From: CALMEC01 sp963706315
GTDB taxonomy: Bacteria > Actinomycetota > Thermoleophilia > Miltoncostaeales > Miltoncostaeaceae
Direction of reading: 5' to 3'
Assembly (NCBI GenBank): GCA_963706315.1
Contig: CAVPMA010000024.1
Location: 1 to 64,000, forward strand
DNA: 64,000 nt
Both the position numbers and the translations under genes were made by a program. The notes under the pieces were generated by a model that was given only the letters and a program-made list of their open reading frames with translations, did not search any database and was not told the origin of the DNA. Below, in pieces: positions 33,682 to 42,880 of this stretch (position 1 is its first letter; the number at the start of each line of letters is the position of its first letter).

Positions 33682-34634
33682 TAGATGGTCTCCTTGACGT
33701 TCTGAATGAGCTTCTTGACCTCGTCGTGGCGCGCGACCTTGTGCGGCAGCGGGGACGGCGCCTTGCCCTTCTGGAGCATCTTCAGCGCGAACGGAAGGTC
33801 GAACGGGGCCTTGAGCGGGTTCGTCATCGGGACCAGCATCGTCTCGTTCAGCTTTCCGCCGTGGCGCATCGAGACCAGGAAGGCCTTCGCGTGGCGGGCG
33901 CCGGCGTCCTTCAAGTCGCGGCCCTCCTGGAAGGCGATGCCGCCGAGCTTCTCGATGGCGTCACGCGGGTCGACGCCCTTCGGGCAGCGCTCGTTGCAGT
34001 TCATGCAGCGCGTGCAGTCCCACACGCCGTGCGGACCGGTGTAGAGCTTCGCCCGCTCGGCGCGCCGGGTGTCGCGGACGTCGCCGGCGAACCTGTAGCC
34101 CCAGGCGAACGCGGCGGGGCCGACGAACTCCGGGTCGGCTTCGAGCGAGTTGCACTCCGAGTAGCAGGCCGCGCAGAGGATGCAGTTCGCCTCCTTGTAG
34201 ACCCGCTGCATGGCCTCCTTCGGGACGATCCGCTCCTTCTCCGGAGCCGGGCCGTCGGCGATGAGAAACGGCTTGACCGACCGCACCTTCTCCCAGAACG
34301 GGTCGAGGTCGACGACGAGGTCCTTGACCGGCTTGAAGTTGCCGATGGGATCGACCTGGACGGTGTCCTTGCCGGACCACGTCTTGAGGTCCTCCACCTG
34401 CTGCATGCAGGCCAGCACGGTCCGCCCGTCCGCCTTGCACGCGCACGAGCCGCAGATCGCGCTGCGGCACGAATACCGGATCGCCAGCGAGCCGTCCTGC
34501 TCGTTCTGCAGGTCGAGGATCGCGTCGAGCAGCGTCTTCTGCTCCTCGTGCTCCAGGGTGAAGTCCTGGTAGAACGGCTCCGGCTTCGGCGCGTCCGGCT
34601 GGTAGCGGAAGATCTTGAATGTCGTGGCTGGCAC
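33681..34634 (-). CDS. sdhB: Succinate dehydrogenase iron-sulfur subunit
   Basis: SdhB carries electrons from the flavoprotein to the membrane side. The 317-residue protein has the 2Fe-2S ligands CRSAICGSCACKADG then CMQQ, and two Cys clusters for 4Fe-4S/3Fe-4S-type centres (CILCAACYSECNSL and CTRCMNCNERCPKG). GTG 34634 is fixed by GGGAG six bases upstream. The C-terminal ~60 residues extend past the last cluster, longer than in E. coli SdhB. It lies 11 bases after sdhA and overlaps sdhE. Confidence 0.93.
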   Translation of the reverse strand: MPATTFKIFRYQPDAPKPEPFYQDFTLEHEEQKTLLDAILDLQNEQDGSLAIRYSCRSAICGSCACKADGRTVLACMQQVEDLKTWSGKDTVQVDPIGNFKPVKDLVVDLDPFWEKVRSVKPFLIADGPAPEKERIVPKEAMQRVYKEANCILCAACYSECNSLEADPEFVGPAAFAWGYRFAGDVRDTRRAERAKLYTGPHGVWDCTRCMNCNERCPKGVDPRDAIEKLGGIAFQEGRDLKDAGARHAKAFLVSMRHGGKLNETMLVPMTNPLKAPFDLPFALKMLQKGKAPSPLPHKVARHDEVKKLIQNVKETI

Positions 34635-34645
34635 TCGTGGCTCCC

Positions 34646-36343
34646 TTAGTAGGTCCGGACCTGGGGCTGGTACTTGGTCATGGTGACCTCGGTGTAGTCG
34701 AGGCGGATGGCGTCGTCTTCGAGGTACGAAAGCGTGTGCTTCATCCAGTTGTCGTCGTCGCGCTCGGGGTGGTCGAGCCGCCAGTGGGCGCCCCGGCTCT
34801 CGGTGCGCGTGACCGCTCCCTCGACCATGCAGGAGGCGAGGTCGAGCAGCCAGCCGGTCTCGATGGTGTGGATGAGCGACTGGTTGAACGTGCGGCTCTT
34901 GTCGGTCACGACGACGTCCTTGAACCGGCCGCGAAGCTCCTCCACCGTGTCCTTCGCCGCCGACAGCTCGTCGCCGGTTCGGAACACGCCGACCTTCTCC
35001 TGCATGGTGTCGGCGAGCGCGTCGCGCAGCTCGTGCTGGCGTGGGCCGCCGCTTCGGTCGAGCAGCTTGCGGAGCTTCTGCTCGAAGTCGCGGGCGGCGG
35101 CGGGGGTGGCCTCGATCTTGCGCCCGTTGAAGGTGTTCTGGGCGAAGAGCGCGGCGGCGTGGCCTGCGCGCCTGCCGAACACCACGGTCTCGAGGAGCGA
35201 GTTGCCGCCGAGTCGGTTCGCGCCGTGCACCGAGACGCAGGCGCACTCGCCGGCCGCGTAGAGGCCGGGCATGTGTGGCGCGGCTCCCCAGTTGTCCACG
35301 TGCACCCCACCCATGTGGTAGTGCGCGCCGGGACGGATCGGGATCGGCGCCTCGATCGGGTCGACGCCGGCGAACGCGATCGCGAGCTCGCGGATCTGCG
35401 GGAGACGCTCCTTGATGCGGTCGGCGCCGAGGTGGCGAAGGTCGATGAATACGCAGCCGTTCTCGTCGCCGCGGCCCTCGAGGATCTCGGTGGCCTCGGC
35501 GCGGCTCACGACGTCGCGCGACGCGAGCTCGAGCTTGTTCGGGGCGTACTTGGTCATGAACCGCTCGCCGCCATTGTTGAGCAGGTACCCGCCCTCGCCG
35601 CGCGCGCCCTCGGTCACCAGCACGCCGTTGGTCTTGAGCGTGGTGGGGTGGAACTGCATGAACTCCATGTCCTTCAGCGGCACGCCGGCGGCGAGCGCGA
35701 GGCCCATGCCGTCGCCGGTGGAGGCGTGGGAGTTCGTCGACGGCCGGTAGACGCGCCCGGCGCCGCCGGTGGCGAGGATGACCGCCTTGGCCGCGATCGT
35801 CTCGACCGCGCCGTGGATCATGTCGTAGGCCACCACGCCGCAGCACGCGCCGTTGCCGTCGCGAACGAGCTCGGTGACGAAGTACTCCTCGTAGGTCGGG
35901 ATGTCGTACTTGACGCAGACGGTCCAGAGCGTGTGGAGGATCACGAGGCCCGTGACGTCCGCGGCGAAGCAGGTGCGGGGGAAGCCCGCGCCGCCGAACG
36001 GCCGCTGGGCGATCTTGCCGGTGGTCTCGTGCCGGCTGAAGACGGCGCCCCAGTGCTCGAGCTGGATGATCTCCGCCGGTGCGCTCTCGCAGAGGATCGC
36101 GATGGCGTCCTGGTCGCCGATGTAGTCCGAGCCCTTGACCGTGTCGAAGGTGTGGTTCTCGGGGTTGTCGTCGGTCTCGTTGCCGAGCGCGGCGTTGATG
36201 CCTCCCTGAGCGGCGCCGGAGTGGCTGCGCACCGGGTGGATCTTCGTGACCAGGGCGACATCCGCCCCGGCCTCCTTCGCGGCGATCGCCGCTCGCATAC
36301 CGGCAAGCCCGGCCCCCACCACCACGACATCATGCGTTCGCAC
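34646..36343 (-). CDS. sdhA: Succinate dehydrogenase flavoprotein subunit
   Basis: SdhA oxidises succinate to fumarate using covalently bound FAD. The 565-residue protein starts at GTG 36343, placed by GGAGGAG, with the FAD-binding VVVGAGLAGMRAAIAAKEAG. The FAD-attachment His lies in HPVRSHSGAAQGG, and the active-site region includes GGAGRVYRPSTNSHASTGDG, EFMQFHPTTL, EGARGEGG and GANRLGGNSLLE. Length is normal. A GTAGAG-GGA-CTCTAC palindrome lies upstream. It is the first gene of sdhABE. Confidence 0.95.
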   Translation of the reverse strand: MRTHDVVVVGAGLAGMRAAIAAKEAGADVALVTKIHPVRSHSGAAQGGINAALGNETDDNPENHTFDTVKGSDYIGDQDAIAILCESAPAEIIQLEHWGAVFSRHETTGKIAQRPFGGAGFPRTCFAADVTGLVILHTLWTVCVKYDIPTYEEYFVTELVRDGNGACCGVVAYDMIHGAVETIAAKAVILATGGAGRVYRPSTNSHASTGDGMGLALAAGVPLKDMEFMQFHPTTLKTNGVLVTEGARGEGGYLLNNGGERFMTKYAPNKLELASRDVVSRAEATEILEGRGDENGCVFIDLRHLGADRIKERLPQIRELAIAFAGVDPIEAPIPIRPGAHYHMGGVHVDNWGAAPHMPGLYAAGECACVSVHGANRLGGNSLLETVVFGRRAGHAAALFAQNTFNGRKIEATPAAARDFEQKLRKLLDRSGGPRQHELRDALADTMQEKVGVFRTGDELSAAKDTVEELRGRFKDVVVTDKSRTFNQSLIHTIETGWLLDLASCMVEGAVTRTESRGAHWRLDHPERDDDNWMKHTLSYLEDDAIRLDYTEVTMTKYQPQVRTY

Positions 36344-36370
36344 GCTTCGCTCTCCTCCGATTCGAGGTCG

Positions 36371-36385
36371 TAGAGGGACTCTACC
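36371..36385. promoter_or_regulatory. Palindrome upstream of sdhA
   Basis: GTAGAG-GGA-CTCTAC is a perfect 6-bp inverted repeat 28 bases before the sdhA GTG. Its TAGAGT could act as a -10 on the minus strand. An operator role is inferred only. Confidence 0.3.
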
Positions 36386-36478
36386 TGACGCCTGGCTCCG
36401 CACCGGGCCACCCGTGGCGCCCACCCGCGGCGGGTCCCGTTCGCCCCGGGCCCCGTGGGCCATGTGTCCCGCGCGGGC

Positions 36479-37666
36479 TCATCGGGGCGATTCGGCGAGG
36501 ACCGGGGAGAGGGTCTTCCGGCGGGTCGTCACGGCGAGCGCCCCCAGTGCCGGCCCGATGCATGCCAGCACGATGCCCGCTCGCGCGCCGGGGCCGTCGG
36601 CGATGACGCCGCAGAGCGCCGCACCGGCCCCGATGCCGATCGGGAACGCCGTGTTCAGCCACGTGAACGACTCGGTCACCATCCCCTCCGGCGCGAGCTC
36701 GGCGCAGAGCGTGTAGAGGAGGCTCGCCATCGGCGCGATCGCGAGGCCGGCGACGGCCATGAGCGGTACCAGCGACCAGACGGATTGGGCCACGAGTGCC
36801 GGTGTGAACGCGGCGGCCATCACCCACGAGACCTCGCGGAAGCGCCGCGCCGCGGGGCGGCGCCACTCCCGCGAGCCGTACCAGAGCCCGCCGCTCATGC
36901 TCCCGATCGCCCACACGGCGAGGAGTAGTGCCGCGGCGTTCGGCGATCCCTGCTCGCGCGCGAACGCGGTGACCGCCACCTCGAATGCTCCGAAGCCGGA
37001 ACCGGCGAGCAATCCGTACACGCCGAGCAGGCGGACGATCGGAAAGCCGAGTGCCCCGCCTGCCGGACGGATCACGACCGGCGCCCGCCATTCGCGGGAG
37101 AGCCTGGTCCTCGCGAACCACAGCGTCCCGAACAGCGTGAACGCCGCCCCCGCGATCAGGGCGTCGGCGGGCCCGCCGACCGCGACGGCGGCGGCGACCA
37201 GCAGCGGCCCGCCGGTGTACATCGCCTCCTGGACGATCGACTCGAGCGCATACGCGGACTGAAGTCGGGGGCCGGAGAGCATGCTCGCGAGCAGGGAACG
37301 GTGGCAGGCCGAGACCGGTGGAATGATCCCCGCGAGGAACGCGAGCGCGATGAGCGCCGGCGCCGACGCGTCGAGCAGCGCCGCGAGCGCGAGGCCCGAG
37401 AGCGCCGCAGCGTTGAACGTGGCCAGCGGGACCAGAACCCGGGTCTGGCCGTAGCGATCCACCAGCCGTCCCGCCGGCGCGGCGGTCAACGCCACCGCGA
37501 GGAGCTCGGCGCCCGCGGCGACGCCCGCGGCCGAGAACGAGCCCGTGGCGTCACGGACCACCAGGACCGTCGCGAGCGTGCCGAAGCCCAACGGCAGCCT
37601 CGCCACGACCGACGCCGCGTAGAGGCGCCGGACGCCGGGGGTCGCAAGCGTCTCGCGGTAGCTCAC
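36479..37666 (-). CDS. Major facilitator superfamily transporter
   Basis: This 395-residue protein has about 12 membrane helices in two halves, with the MFS loop motif GRLVDRYGQTRVLVPL after helix 2 and a short cytoplasmic middle loop. The type resembles putative efflux MFS proteins with no defined substrate. GTG 37666 is the likely start, five bases after an AAAGCT box. It is separated from sdhA by 135 bases and transcribed in the same direction, but upstream of it, so it could be read through into sdhA. Intact. Confidence 0.8.
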   Translation of the reverse strand: MSYRETLATPGVRRLYAASVVARLPLGFGTLATVLVVRDATGSFSAAGVAAGAELLAVALTAAPAGRLVDRYGQTRVLVPLATFNAAALSGLALAALLDASAPALIALAFLAGIIPPVSACHRSLLASMLSGPRLQSAYALESIVQEAMYTGGPLLVAAAVAVGGPADALIAGAAFTLFGTLWFARTRLSREWRAPVVIRPAGGALGFPIVRLLGVYGLLAGSGFGAFEVAVTAFAREQGSPNAAALLLAVWAIGSMSGGLWYGSREWRRPAARRFREVSWVMAAAFTPALVAQSVWSLVPLMAVAGLAIAPMASLLYTLCAELAPEGMVTESFTWLNTAFPIGIGAGAALCGVIADGPGARAGIVLACIGPALGALAVTTRRKTLSPVLAESPR

Positions 37667-37794
37667 AGCGCAGCTTTCGCGACGGGCGTCGCGTGGATCC
37701 GCCGGATCGAGCGCCGCATCGTCGCGACGATACGCGCGGGGGCGGCGGGCCGGGCACGACCCGGGCGTCCAGAGGTCGTGGCATTGTGGGCCGC

Positions 37795-38139
37795 ATGGGC
37801 GGCTTCCACCCGGCGATCGGACGCGCGTTCAACTTCACCGCGGAGGAGCTGGCCGAGAACCGGGAGGGGAGGCTGACGGCCGACCAGGAGCTCATATGGC
37901 GGCACAGCGTGCGGGCATGGGAGCGGGGCACCGGCCGAGGCGCCCGGATGCTGGGACTCGGGATCGCGGCGGCGGTCGCCGTCGGCGAGGCCCGGTTCGG
38001 CATCGACCGCCTGCAGGAAGAGTCGCTCGAGACGGGCGGCAGGTACCGCATGCACTACCTCCCATCCGACGGGGCCGCGTGGGTGCTCTCGATCGAGCGG
38101 ATCCCGGTCGAAGGCGACGCGGCGGAGGGCGCGTCGTGA
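37795..38139 (+). CDS. Hypothetical 114-residue protein
   Basis: The N-terminus (GGFHPAIGRAFNFTAEELAENREGRLTADQELIW) is hydrophilic, followed by a moderately hydrophobic stretch (MLGLGIAAAVAVGEARFGI) and a strand-rich end (YRMHYLPSDGAAWVLSIERI). I do not recognise the family. A CATTGT box lies seven bases before the ATG, so leaderless initiation is likely. The stop overlaps the start of the exonuclease gene (GTGA), tying it to that protein. Confidence 0.6.
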   Translation: MGGFHPAIGRAFNFTAEELAENREGRLTADQELIWRHSVRAWERGTGRGARMLGLGIAAAVAVGEARFGIDRLQEESLETGGRYRMHYLPSDGAAWVLSIERIPVEGDAAEGAS

Positions 38140-38987
38140 GGCCGCTCCTGGTGCTCGACGGCGACTCGCTCGCTCACCGCGCCTACCACGCGCTGCCCCG
38201 GTCGATCCGGGACGCGGCTGGTCGTCCCGCAAACATGATCGTGGGGTTCGCCAACATGCTCCTCGGCCTGTGGGACGCCGAGCGGCCCCGTGCGACGCTG
38301 GCGTGCTGGGACACGGTTGGCGCGCCGACCTGGCGTCACGAGCTCCTGCCGGACTATCAGGGTGGCCGGGACTTTCCCGACGATCTCGTCGCCCAGCTCG
38401 ACCGGCTCCCCGAGCTCATGGCCGCGGCGGGCGTCGCGAACGCGAAGGGCGCGGGGTTCGAGGCCGACGACTTCCTGGCCGCGGCGGTGGCCGCGGAGGC
38501 CGGCCGCGACGGCCAGGCCGTCGTGGTGACCAGCGACCGCGATGCGTACCAGCTCGTCGGCGACGCGGTGACCGTCGTGCGGCCGATCCGTGGGGTCCTC
38601 GAGGTGGAGCGCGTCGGTCCGGCCGAGGTGCTGGAGCGGTACGGGGTCGTGCCCGGGCTCGTACCCGACTTCATCGCGCTGCGCGGCGATCCCTCGGACC
38701 GCATCCCCGGCGCCCGTGGGATCGGCCCGAAGAAAGCGGCGCAGCTCCTCGCCGCCCACGGCTCCCTCGACGGCGCGATCGCGGCACGGGCCCTCGGCGA
38801 CGATCCGGACGCGCTCCGCAACTACCGGCTGATCGCAACCATGCGCGCGGATGCGCCGATCCCCGAGCTGCCCGACCGGATGCCCGACTGGACGGCGGCC
38901 TCGCGGCTCGTCGCCGAATGGGGCCTCGGGGCCCTCGCATCCCGCCTCGCCGCCGCGGCAGCGGCAGGAGACCCCGACTCCGGCTGA
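38136..38987 (+). CDS. 5'-3' exonuclease (PolA N-terminal/flap nuclease family)
   Basis: The 283-residue protein is a stand-alone PIN/5'-nuclease with a helix-hairpin-helix H3TH. Metal-binding acidic residues appear in LLVLDGDSLAHRAYHAL, FEADDFLAAA, VTSDRDAYQLV and RGDPSDRIPGARGIGPKKAAQLL, all as in the N-terminal domain of DNA polymerase I. Such proteins process RNA primers or flaps. GTG 38136 overlaps the stop of the preceding small gene. No polymerase domain follows. Some actinobacteria carry such a separate exonuclease in addition to PolA. Confidence 0.9.
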   Translation: MRPLLVLDGDSLAHRAYHALPRSIRDAAGRPANMIVGFANMLLGLWDAERPRATLACWDTVGAPTWRHELLPDYQGGRDFPDDLVAQLDRLPELMAAAGVANAKGAGFEADDFLAAAVAAEAGRDGQAVVVTSDRDAYQLVGDAVTVVRPIRGVLEVERVGPAEVLERYGVVPGLVPDFIALRGDPSDRIPGARGIGPKKAAQLLAAHGSLDGAIAARALGDDPDALRNYRLIATMRADAPIPELPDRMPDWTAASRLVAEWGLGALASRLAAAAAAGDPDSG

Positions 38988-39076
38988 CCCGCGGACCGTC
39001 GCGGTACGGGTTCCCCGAACGCGTCCACCGCGCCGACACCGATGCGTATCCGCCGGCCCCGGGCGACAGTCGCGGA

Positions 39077-40345
39077 ATGAACGCCAGCGCCAGCGCCCGC
39101 ATCCTGGTGCTCGGAGGCGGCTTCGCCGGCCTCGAGAGCGCCTTCCTCCTTCGGTCCCGCCTCGGGGATCGCGCCGACATCACGCTCGTCTCCGACCGCG
39201 ACGCCTTCCTCTTCAAGCCCAACACGATCTACATCCCCTTCGGCGCGAAGCCGGAGTCGCTGCTGATTCCCCTCGCCAAGCCGACCGCCAAGCGGCGAAT
39301 CCGCTTCATCAACGCCGCGTTCCGCGAGCTCGACCCCGTCGGACGGACGGTGCGGGCGGGCGACTGGGCCATCCCCTACGACTACCTCGTCATCGGCACG
39401 GGATCCGGGATGCACGCCGAGGAGATCCCCGGGCTCGCCGAGCACGCGGAGACGATCTGGACCCCGGACGAGATGGCGGCCCTCGGGTACCGACTCGAGC
39501 GCATCGCCGCGGACGCGAAGGCCGGCGAGCGCCGCCGGATCCTCTTCGCGGTTCCGCCGAACAACAAGTGTGCCGGGCCGCTCTACGAGATCGTGATGAT
39601 GACCGAGACGTGGCTCCGCAGGCGCGGCGCTCGGGAGAACGTCGAGATCGCGTGGACGACGTTCGAGGGCAGCTACATCCAGGCGTTCGGCCCGAAGCTC
39701 CACGAGGTGGTGACCGATGAGTTCGCCGAGCGGGGCATCGACGGCCGCACCGGCTTGCGGATCTCGCACGTCGAGGCCGGCGCCGCCCACTACGAGAACG
39801 GTGAGCGGCAGGAGTTCGACCTCCTCGTCGCGTTCCCGCCGTACGTCTCGGCGGTGAGGTACGACGGGCTGCCGGCCGACGATCGCGGGTTCCTGCAGAC
39901 CAATCACGGCACGCGGCGAGTGCGCGGGCAGGACCGCATCTTCGCCCCGGGGGACGCCGGCGACTTCCCGGTGAAGCAGGCGTTCCTCGCCTTCTTGCAG
40001 GCGGACGCCACCGCCGAGACGATCGCCGCCGAGGTGGACGACCGCGAGCCCGCCGACGTCTTCGACGCGGTATCCATGTGCGTGATGGAGGAGTTCGACC
40101 GCGCGACGTTCGCGCAGGTGCCGCTGCGGGTCACCGGCGATCCGGACCGGCCGGTGGAGGTCCGCCCCGATGCGAACGGCGCCTACAAGGTCGGGGTGTC
40201 GCCCGTGTGGCGCCTCGGGAAGAAGATGCTCGGCGTCTACCTGCCGCTGCGCTTCGGCAACGGGCTGCCCTTCCACGACGGGGCACCGTGGACCGCGATG
40301 GAACTGGGACTCAAGGGCATGGCCGGCGCGCTCGCCCGCCGGTAG
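39077..40345 (+). CDS. FAD-dependent oxidoreductase, sulfide:quinone reductase/NDH-2-like
   Basis: The 422-residue flavoprotein begins with the FAD Rossmann motif VLGGGFAGLESAFLL and has the second nucleotide region (RRILFAVPPNNKCAGPLYEIVMM) with a Cys in the position of the SQR redox Cys, and FAPGDAGDFPVKQAFLAFLQA near the end, typical of SQR/FCC/NDH-2 proteins. The C-terminal ~60 residues would form a membrane-facing cap. Only one clearly conserved internal Cys is visible, so sulfide oxidation is uncertain; quinone reduction with another donor is possible. It stands alone between the exonuclease and a convergent exported-protein gene. Confidence 0.78.
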   Translation: MNASASARILVLGGGFAGLESAFLLRSRLGDRADITLVSDRDAFLFKPNTIYIPFGAKPESLLIPLAKPTAKRRIRFINAAFRELDPVGRTVRAGDWAIPYDYLVIGTGSGMHAEEIPGLAEHAETIWTPDEMAALGYRLERIAADAKAGERRRILFAVPPNNKCAGPLYEIVMMTETWLRRRGARENVEIAWTTFEGSYIQAFGPKLHEVVTDEFAERGIDGRTGLRISHVEAGAAHYENGERQEFDLLVAFPPYVSAVRYDGLPADDRGFLQTNHGTRRVRGQDRIFAPGDAGDFPVKQAFLAFLQADATAETIAAEVDDREPADVFDAVSMCVMEEFDRATFAQVPLRVTGDPDRPVEVRPDANGAYKVGVSPVWRLGKKMLGVYLPLRFGNGLPFHDGAPWTAMELGLKGMAGALARR

Positions 40346-40365
40346 CGAGCGTCCCGCCCAGGAGA

Positions 40366-42747
40366 CTAGGGGCAGAGCTCGCCCGACACGGTGCCGCCCC
40401 CGGCGATGTCGGGAAGCACGACCTTGCCGTCGCTGTTGACGTTGCGCACGTCCCCCGTGCCGAGCACGAGCTTCTTGAGCTTGCGTCCGGCGACGTCGAG
40501 CACCTGGCCCTTGACCGGCCACGCGGCGTTCAGGGACTTCACCTCGATGTGCCGACCACCGTCGCACGCCCCCGAGGGCGACGTGACCAACGCAGCCCGC
40601 CCGCGGTCCTGCCAGAAGTCGCCGAACCTCTGCACCGTGCCGGTCCACGCATCGCTCGGGATGTCCATCAGCAGCTTGTCCCACGCCTTCAGCTTCCAGT
40701 CCCATCCGTTGGGGTGGAACAGGATCACGCTCGGGGCGCCGTTGTCGCCGTTTGCGGCGATCAGGTCGCGCGCTTCGTCGAGGCGCTGGTCGATGCGGGC
40801 GCCGCGCTCGTCCTCGACGACCACGGGGAACGTCGTGACGTCGGCGTAGCCGGTGCCATCGAACCGCGGAATGCTGAACGGCAGTGCGCCGCCGACCCAC
40901 CCCTGCGTCGTCGAGCTGTCGTCGCGGATGCCCGCGGCCTCCTCGGCGACCGCCAGGCGCGGGGTCGTGAGCAGGTAGCCCGCGCGGAACGACGTCATCC
41001 GCGGGTTGAGGCGCGACTGGATGAGCTGGCGCGACACGCGGATCTCACCCAGGACGCTCGCGCCGGTCGTGAGGGTCTTCGACGCGACGAACGGCTGGTA
41101 GGAAGGGAAGCTCTCGGTGCCGGTGCCCATCGGGAGCTTGTCGAACACGGGGGAGTGGGCGACGGTCTGCGCGGCGATCTCGGCGCCCTGGGCCTTGACC
41201 TTCTGCATGACGTCGTCGAACGGCCCGGAGTCGGAGAAGAACGCGACGTCGAGCCAGTCGGTGACGACCTTTGTCCACACGAACACGGTCGGCGTGATCT
41301 TGCGGTCGGCCGCCTCGCGGACGTAGTCGGTCGTCGGTCCGACGCCGACCGAGAAGTTGAGCGACAGGGTGGGGAGCACCGCGAAGCGCTTGCCCGCCGG
41401 GGTGGTCGACATCGTCACGCCGCCGTCGATGTGCGCGCGGTACACGCCGCGGAGCCACAGGAGCCACCCGTCGGCGCTCGTGTCGAAGGCGTTCTGGTAC
41501 TCGGCCTTCGCCGACCAGCGTGCGCCCTCGTGGTGCCGGGTGACGAGGTCGGTGAGGCGCGCCCCGAGCGCGTAGACGGATCCACCGTCCTTGGCGCAGT
41601 TGCGGATGACGGCCGCGGTGCCGTCGTCGAACCGGGCGAGCACGTCCGCCGACTTCTGGTCGGCGTAGCCGACCGTCCGGAACGCGCTTCCGTAGCGGTC
41701 GTCGATGTCGACGTGGCGCTCGGATGGGCGGTCGAGGTCGGCGATGGTCTCGTCGTCCTTCGCGACCCAGTCGATCGCGGACCGGTCGGTGCGCTCGCTG
41801 GTGGCGGCGATGCCGAAGATGTCGAAGAGCTTCGGATCGGTCAGCGCCTCGCCGATCAGCACGCCGCCGGACGAGGCGTACGTGCCGAGGCGGGAGATGT
41901 CGTCGGGAGCGATCGCGCCGGGCGACGGCGCGCCGGCGAGGATCACGATGCGGTATTTGACCGCTTCGGCGATCGTCGGCGCGATGACCGCCGGGACGCC
42001 CACGGCCCGCAGGCCTTGGTACTCGGCGCCGCCCGCGGTCGCGTCGAGCGGGACGACCGCGACCTGGTCGGGGAAGAAGGCCGGGGCGGGGGGAGCCGCG
42101 CAGGCTTTCGCGTTGGGGCTCGCCGTCGCCCTCCGACCGTCCAGCGTCCACACAAGCTTCCCGCCGGCGAACGTGACCTGGAACACGTCGACGAGGCGCC
42201 CGGACTGGAACAGGGTCGGCTGGCCGAGGTTCTCACCCGGTATGAAGCGGTTGCTCGAGCCGACGGCGATCTCGACTCGCGACGCGTTCTTGTTGGAGTA
42301 GCCGAAGTGGGCGACGTACTTCGCGCCGTCGCGGCTGACGCATTCGAGCACCGGGCTCACCGGCTCACGCTTGGAGGAGCTCGACGACTCGGACGTGTGG
42401 GTCTGGGCGGTCGCCCCCTTGACCGTGACCGGTGTGCGTCGCGCTGTGAGGGCTCGGCCGCCGGAGACGACGACGCGCGGGTCCGACCTGACCTGCGCGC
42501 CGAACCTCGGAAACTCCTTGCGCAGGACGCTGCGCCTCAGCGCCTTGGCGGGGCGCTTCACGCACGTGGCCCTGGCGGTGCCGACCCGCTTGTCGCACAT
42601 CAGCTTGGCCGGGGCGATCTTGCGTACAGCGTCGGCTGAGGCCGCGCCGGCCAGCACCAGCGCGGCGACCACGACGCCGACGGCGAGCCGGGCCGTGTCG
42701 CTGCGGGAGGTATCGATCGTCACGTCGTCCATGACCTCGGAAGGCAT
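40366..42747 (-). CDS. Large exported protein with polysaccharide-deacetylase-like region
   Basis: This 793-residue protein has an N-terminal signal/anchor (ARLAVGVVVAALVLAGAASADA). A short domain YVAHFGYSNKNASRVEIAVG at about 150-170 is found in many secreted proteins, then comes a Rossmann-like central section (AEAVKYRIVILAGAPSPG, ARFDDGTAAVIRNCAKDGGSVYALGAR) resembling a class I amidotransferase-like fold. A C-terminal half has NodB-like features (TPTVFVWTKVV, AQGAEIAAQTVAHSPVFDKL, ILFHPNGWDW) but without a clear TFDDG motif. An enzymatic or structural role at the cell surface is inferred; the family is not one I can name. The N-terminal basic repeats and Ser run (SESSSSSK) look like a linker. 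Confidence 0.6.
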   Translation of the reverse strand: MPSEVMDDVTIDTSRSDTARLAVGVVVAALVLAGAASADAVRKIAPAKLMCDKRVGTARATCVKRPAKALRRSVLRKEFPRFGAQVRSDPRVVVSGGRALTARRTPVTVKGATAQTHTSESSSSSKREPVSPVLECVSRDGAKYVAHFGYSNKNASRVEIAVGSSNRFIPGENLGQPTLFQSGRLVDVFQVTFAGGKLVWTLDGRRATASPNAKACAAPPAPAFFPDQVAVVPLDATAGGAEYQGLRAVGVPAVIAPTIAEAVKYRIVILAGAPSPGAIAPDDISRLGTYASSGGVLIGEALTDPKLFDIFGIAATSERTDRSAIDWVAKDDETIADLDRPSERHVDIDDRYGSAFRTVGYADQKSADVLARFDDGTAAVIRNCAKDGGSVYALGARLTDLVTRHHEGARWSAKAEYQNAFDTSADGWLLWLRGVYRAHIDGGVTMSTTPAGKRFAVLPTLSLNFSVGVGPTTDYVREAADRKITPTVFVWTKVVTDWLDVAFFSDSGPFDDVMQKVKAQGAEIAAQTVAHSPVFDKLPMGTGTESFPSYQPFVASKTLTTGASVLGEIRVSRQLIQSRLNPRMTSFRAGYLLTTPRLAVAEEAAGIRDDSSTTQGWVGGALPFSIPRFDGTGYADVTTFPVVVEDERGARIDQRLDEARDLIAANGDNGAPSVILFHPNGWDWKLKAWDKLLMDIPSDAWTGTVQRFGDFWQDRGRAALVTSPSGACDGGRHIEVKSLNAAWPVKGQVLDVAGRKLKKLVLGTGDVRNVNSDGKVVLPDIAGGGTVSGELCP

Positions 42748-42835
42748 CGGCCCAGGGCCGGGCGACTTGAGCCGACCAGCCCGCGCGCTCCGGATCGCGC
42801 GGTCCGCGGCAGCGGGCCCGACGAGGCCGCATCGC

Positions 42836-42841
42836 TATACT
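42836..42841 (+). promoter_or_regulatory. TATACT -10 box of icd-mdh
   Basis: TATACT lies about 69 bases upstream of the icd GTG and precedes a terminator-like hairpin, so a leadered mRNA is expected. Confidence 0.5.
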
Positions 42842-42854
42842 CCGCCGGCTTCGT

Positions 42855-42880
42855 GGCCGCCCCTTGGGGCGGCCCGTTTT
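42855..42880 (+). terminator. Terminator-like hairpin in the icd leader (possible attenuator)
   Basis: GGCCGCCCC (42855-42863) and GGGGCGGCC (42866-42874) form a perfect stem with a two-base loop, followed by CGTTTT. It lies between the promoter and the icd start, where no gene ends on this strand. Premature termination or mRNA stabilisation could be its role. Confidence 0.5.

Noticed and set aside
40078..42639. An 853-codon plus-strand frame over the exported-protein gene
   Set aside because: Shadow frame; the minus strand has a signal peptide and ordered domains, and the plus frame is Arg/His-rich noise.
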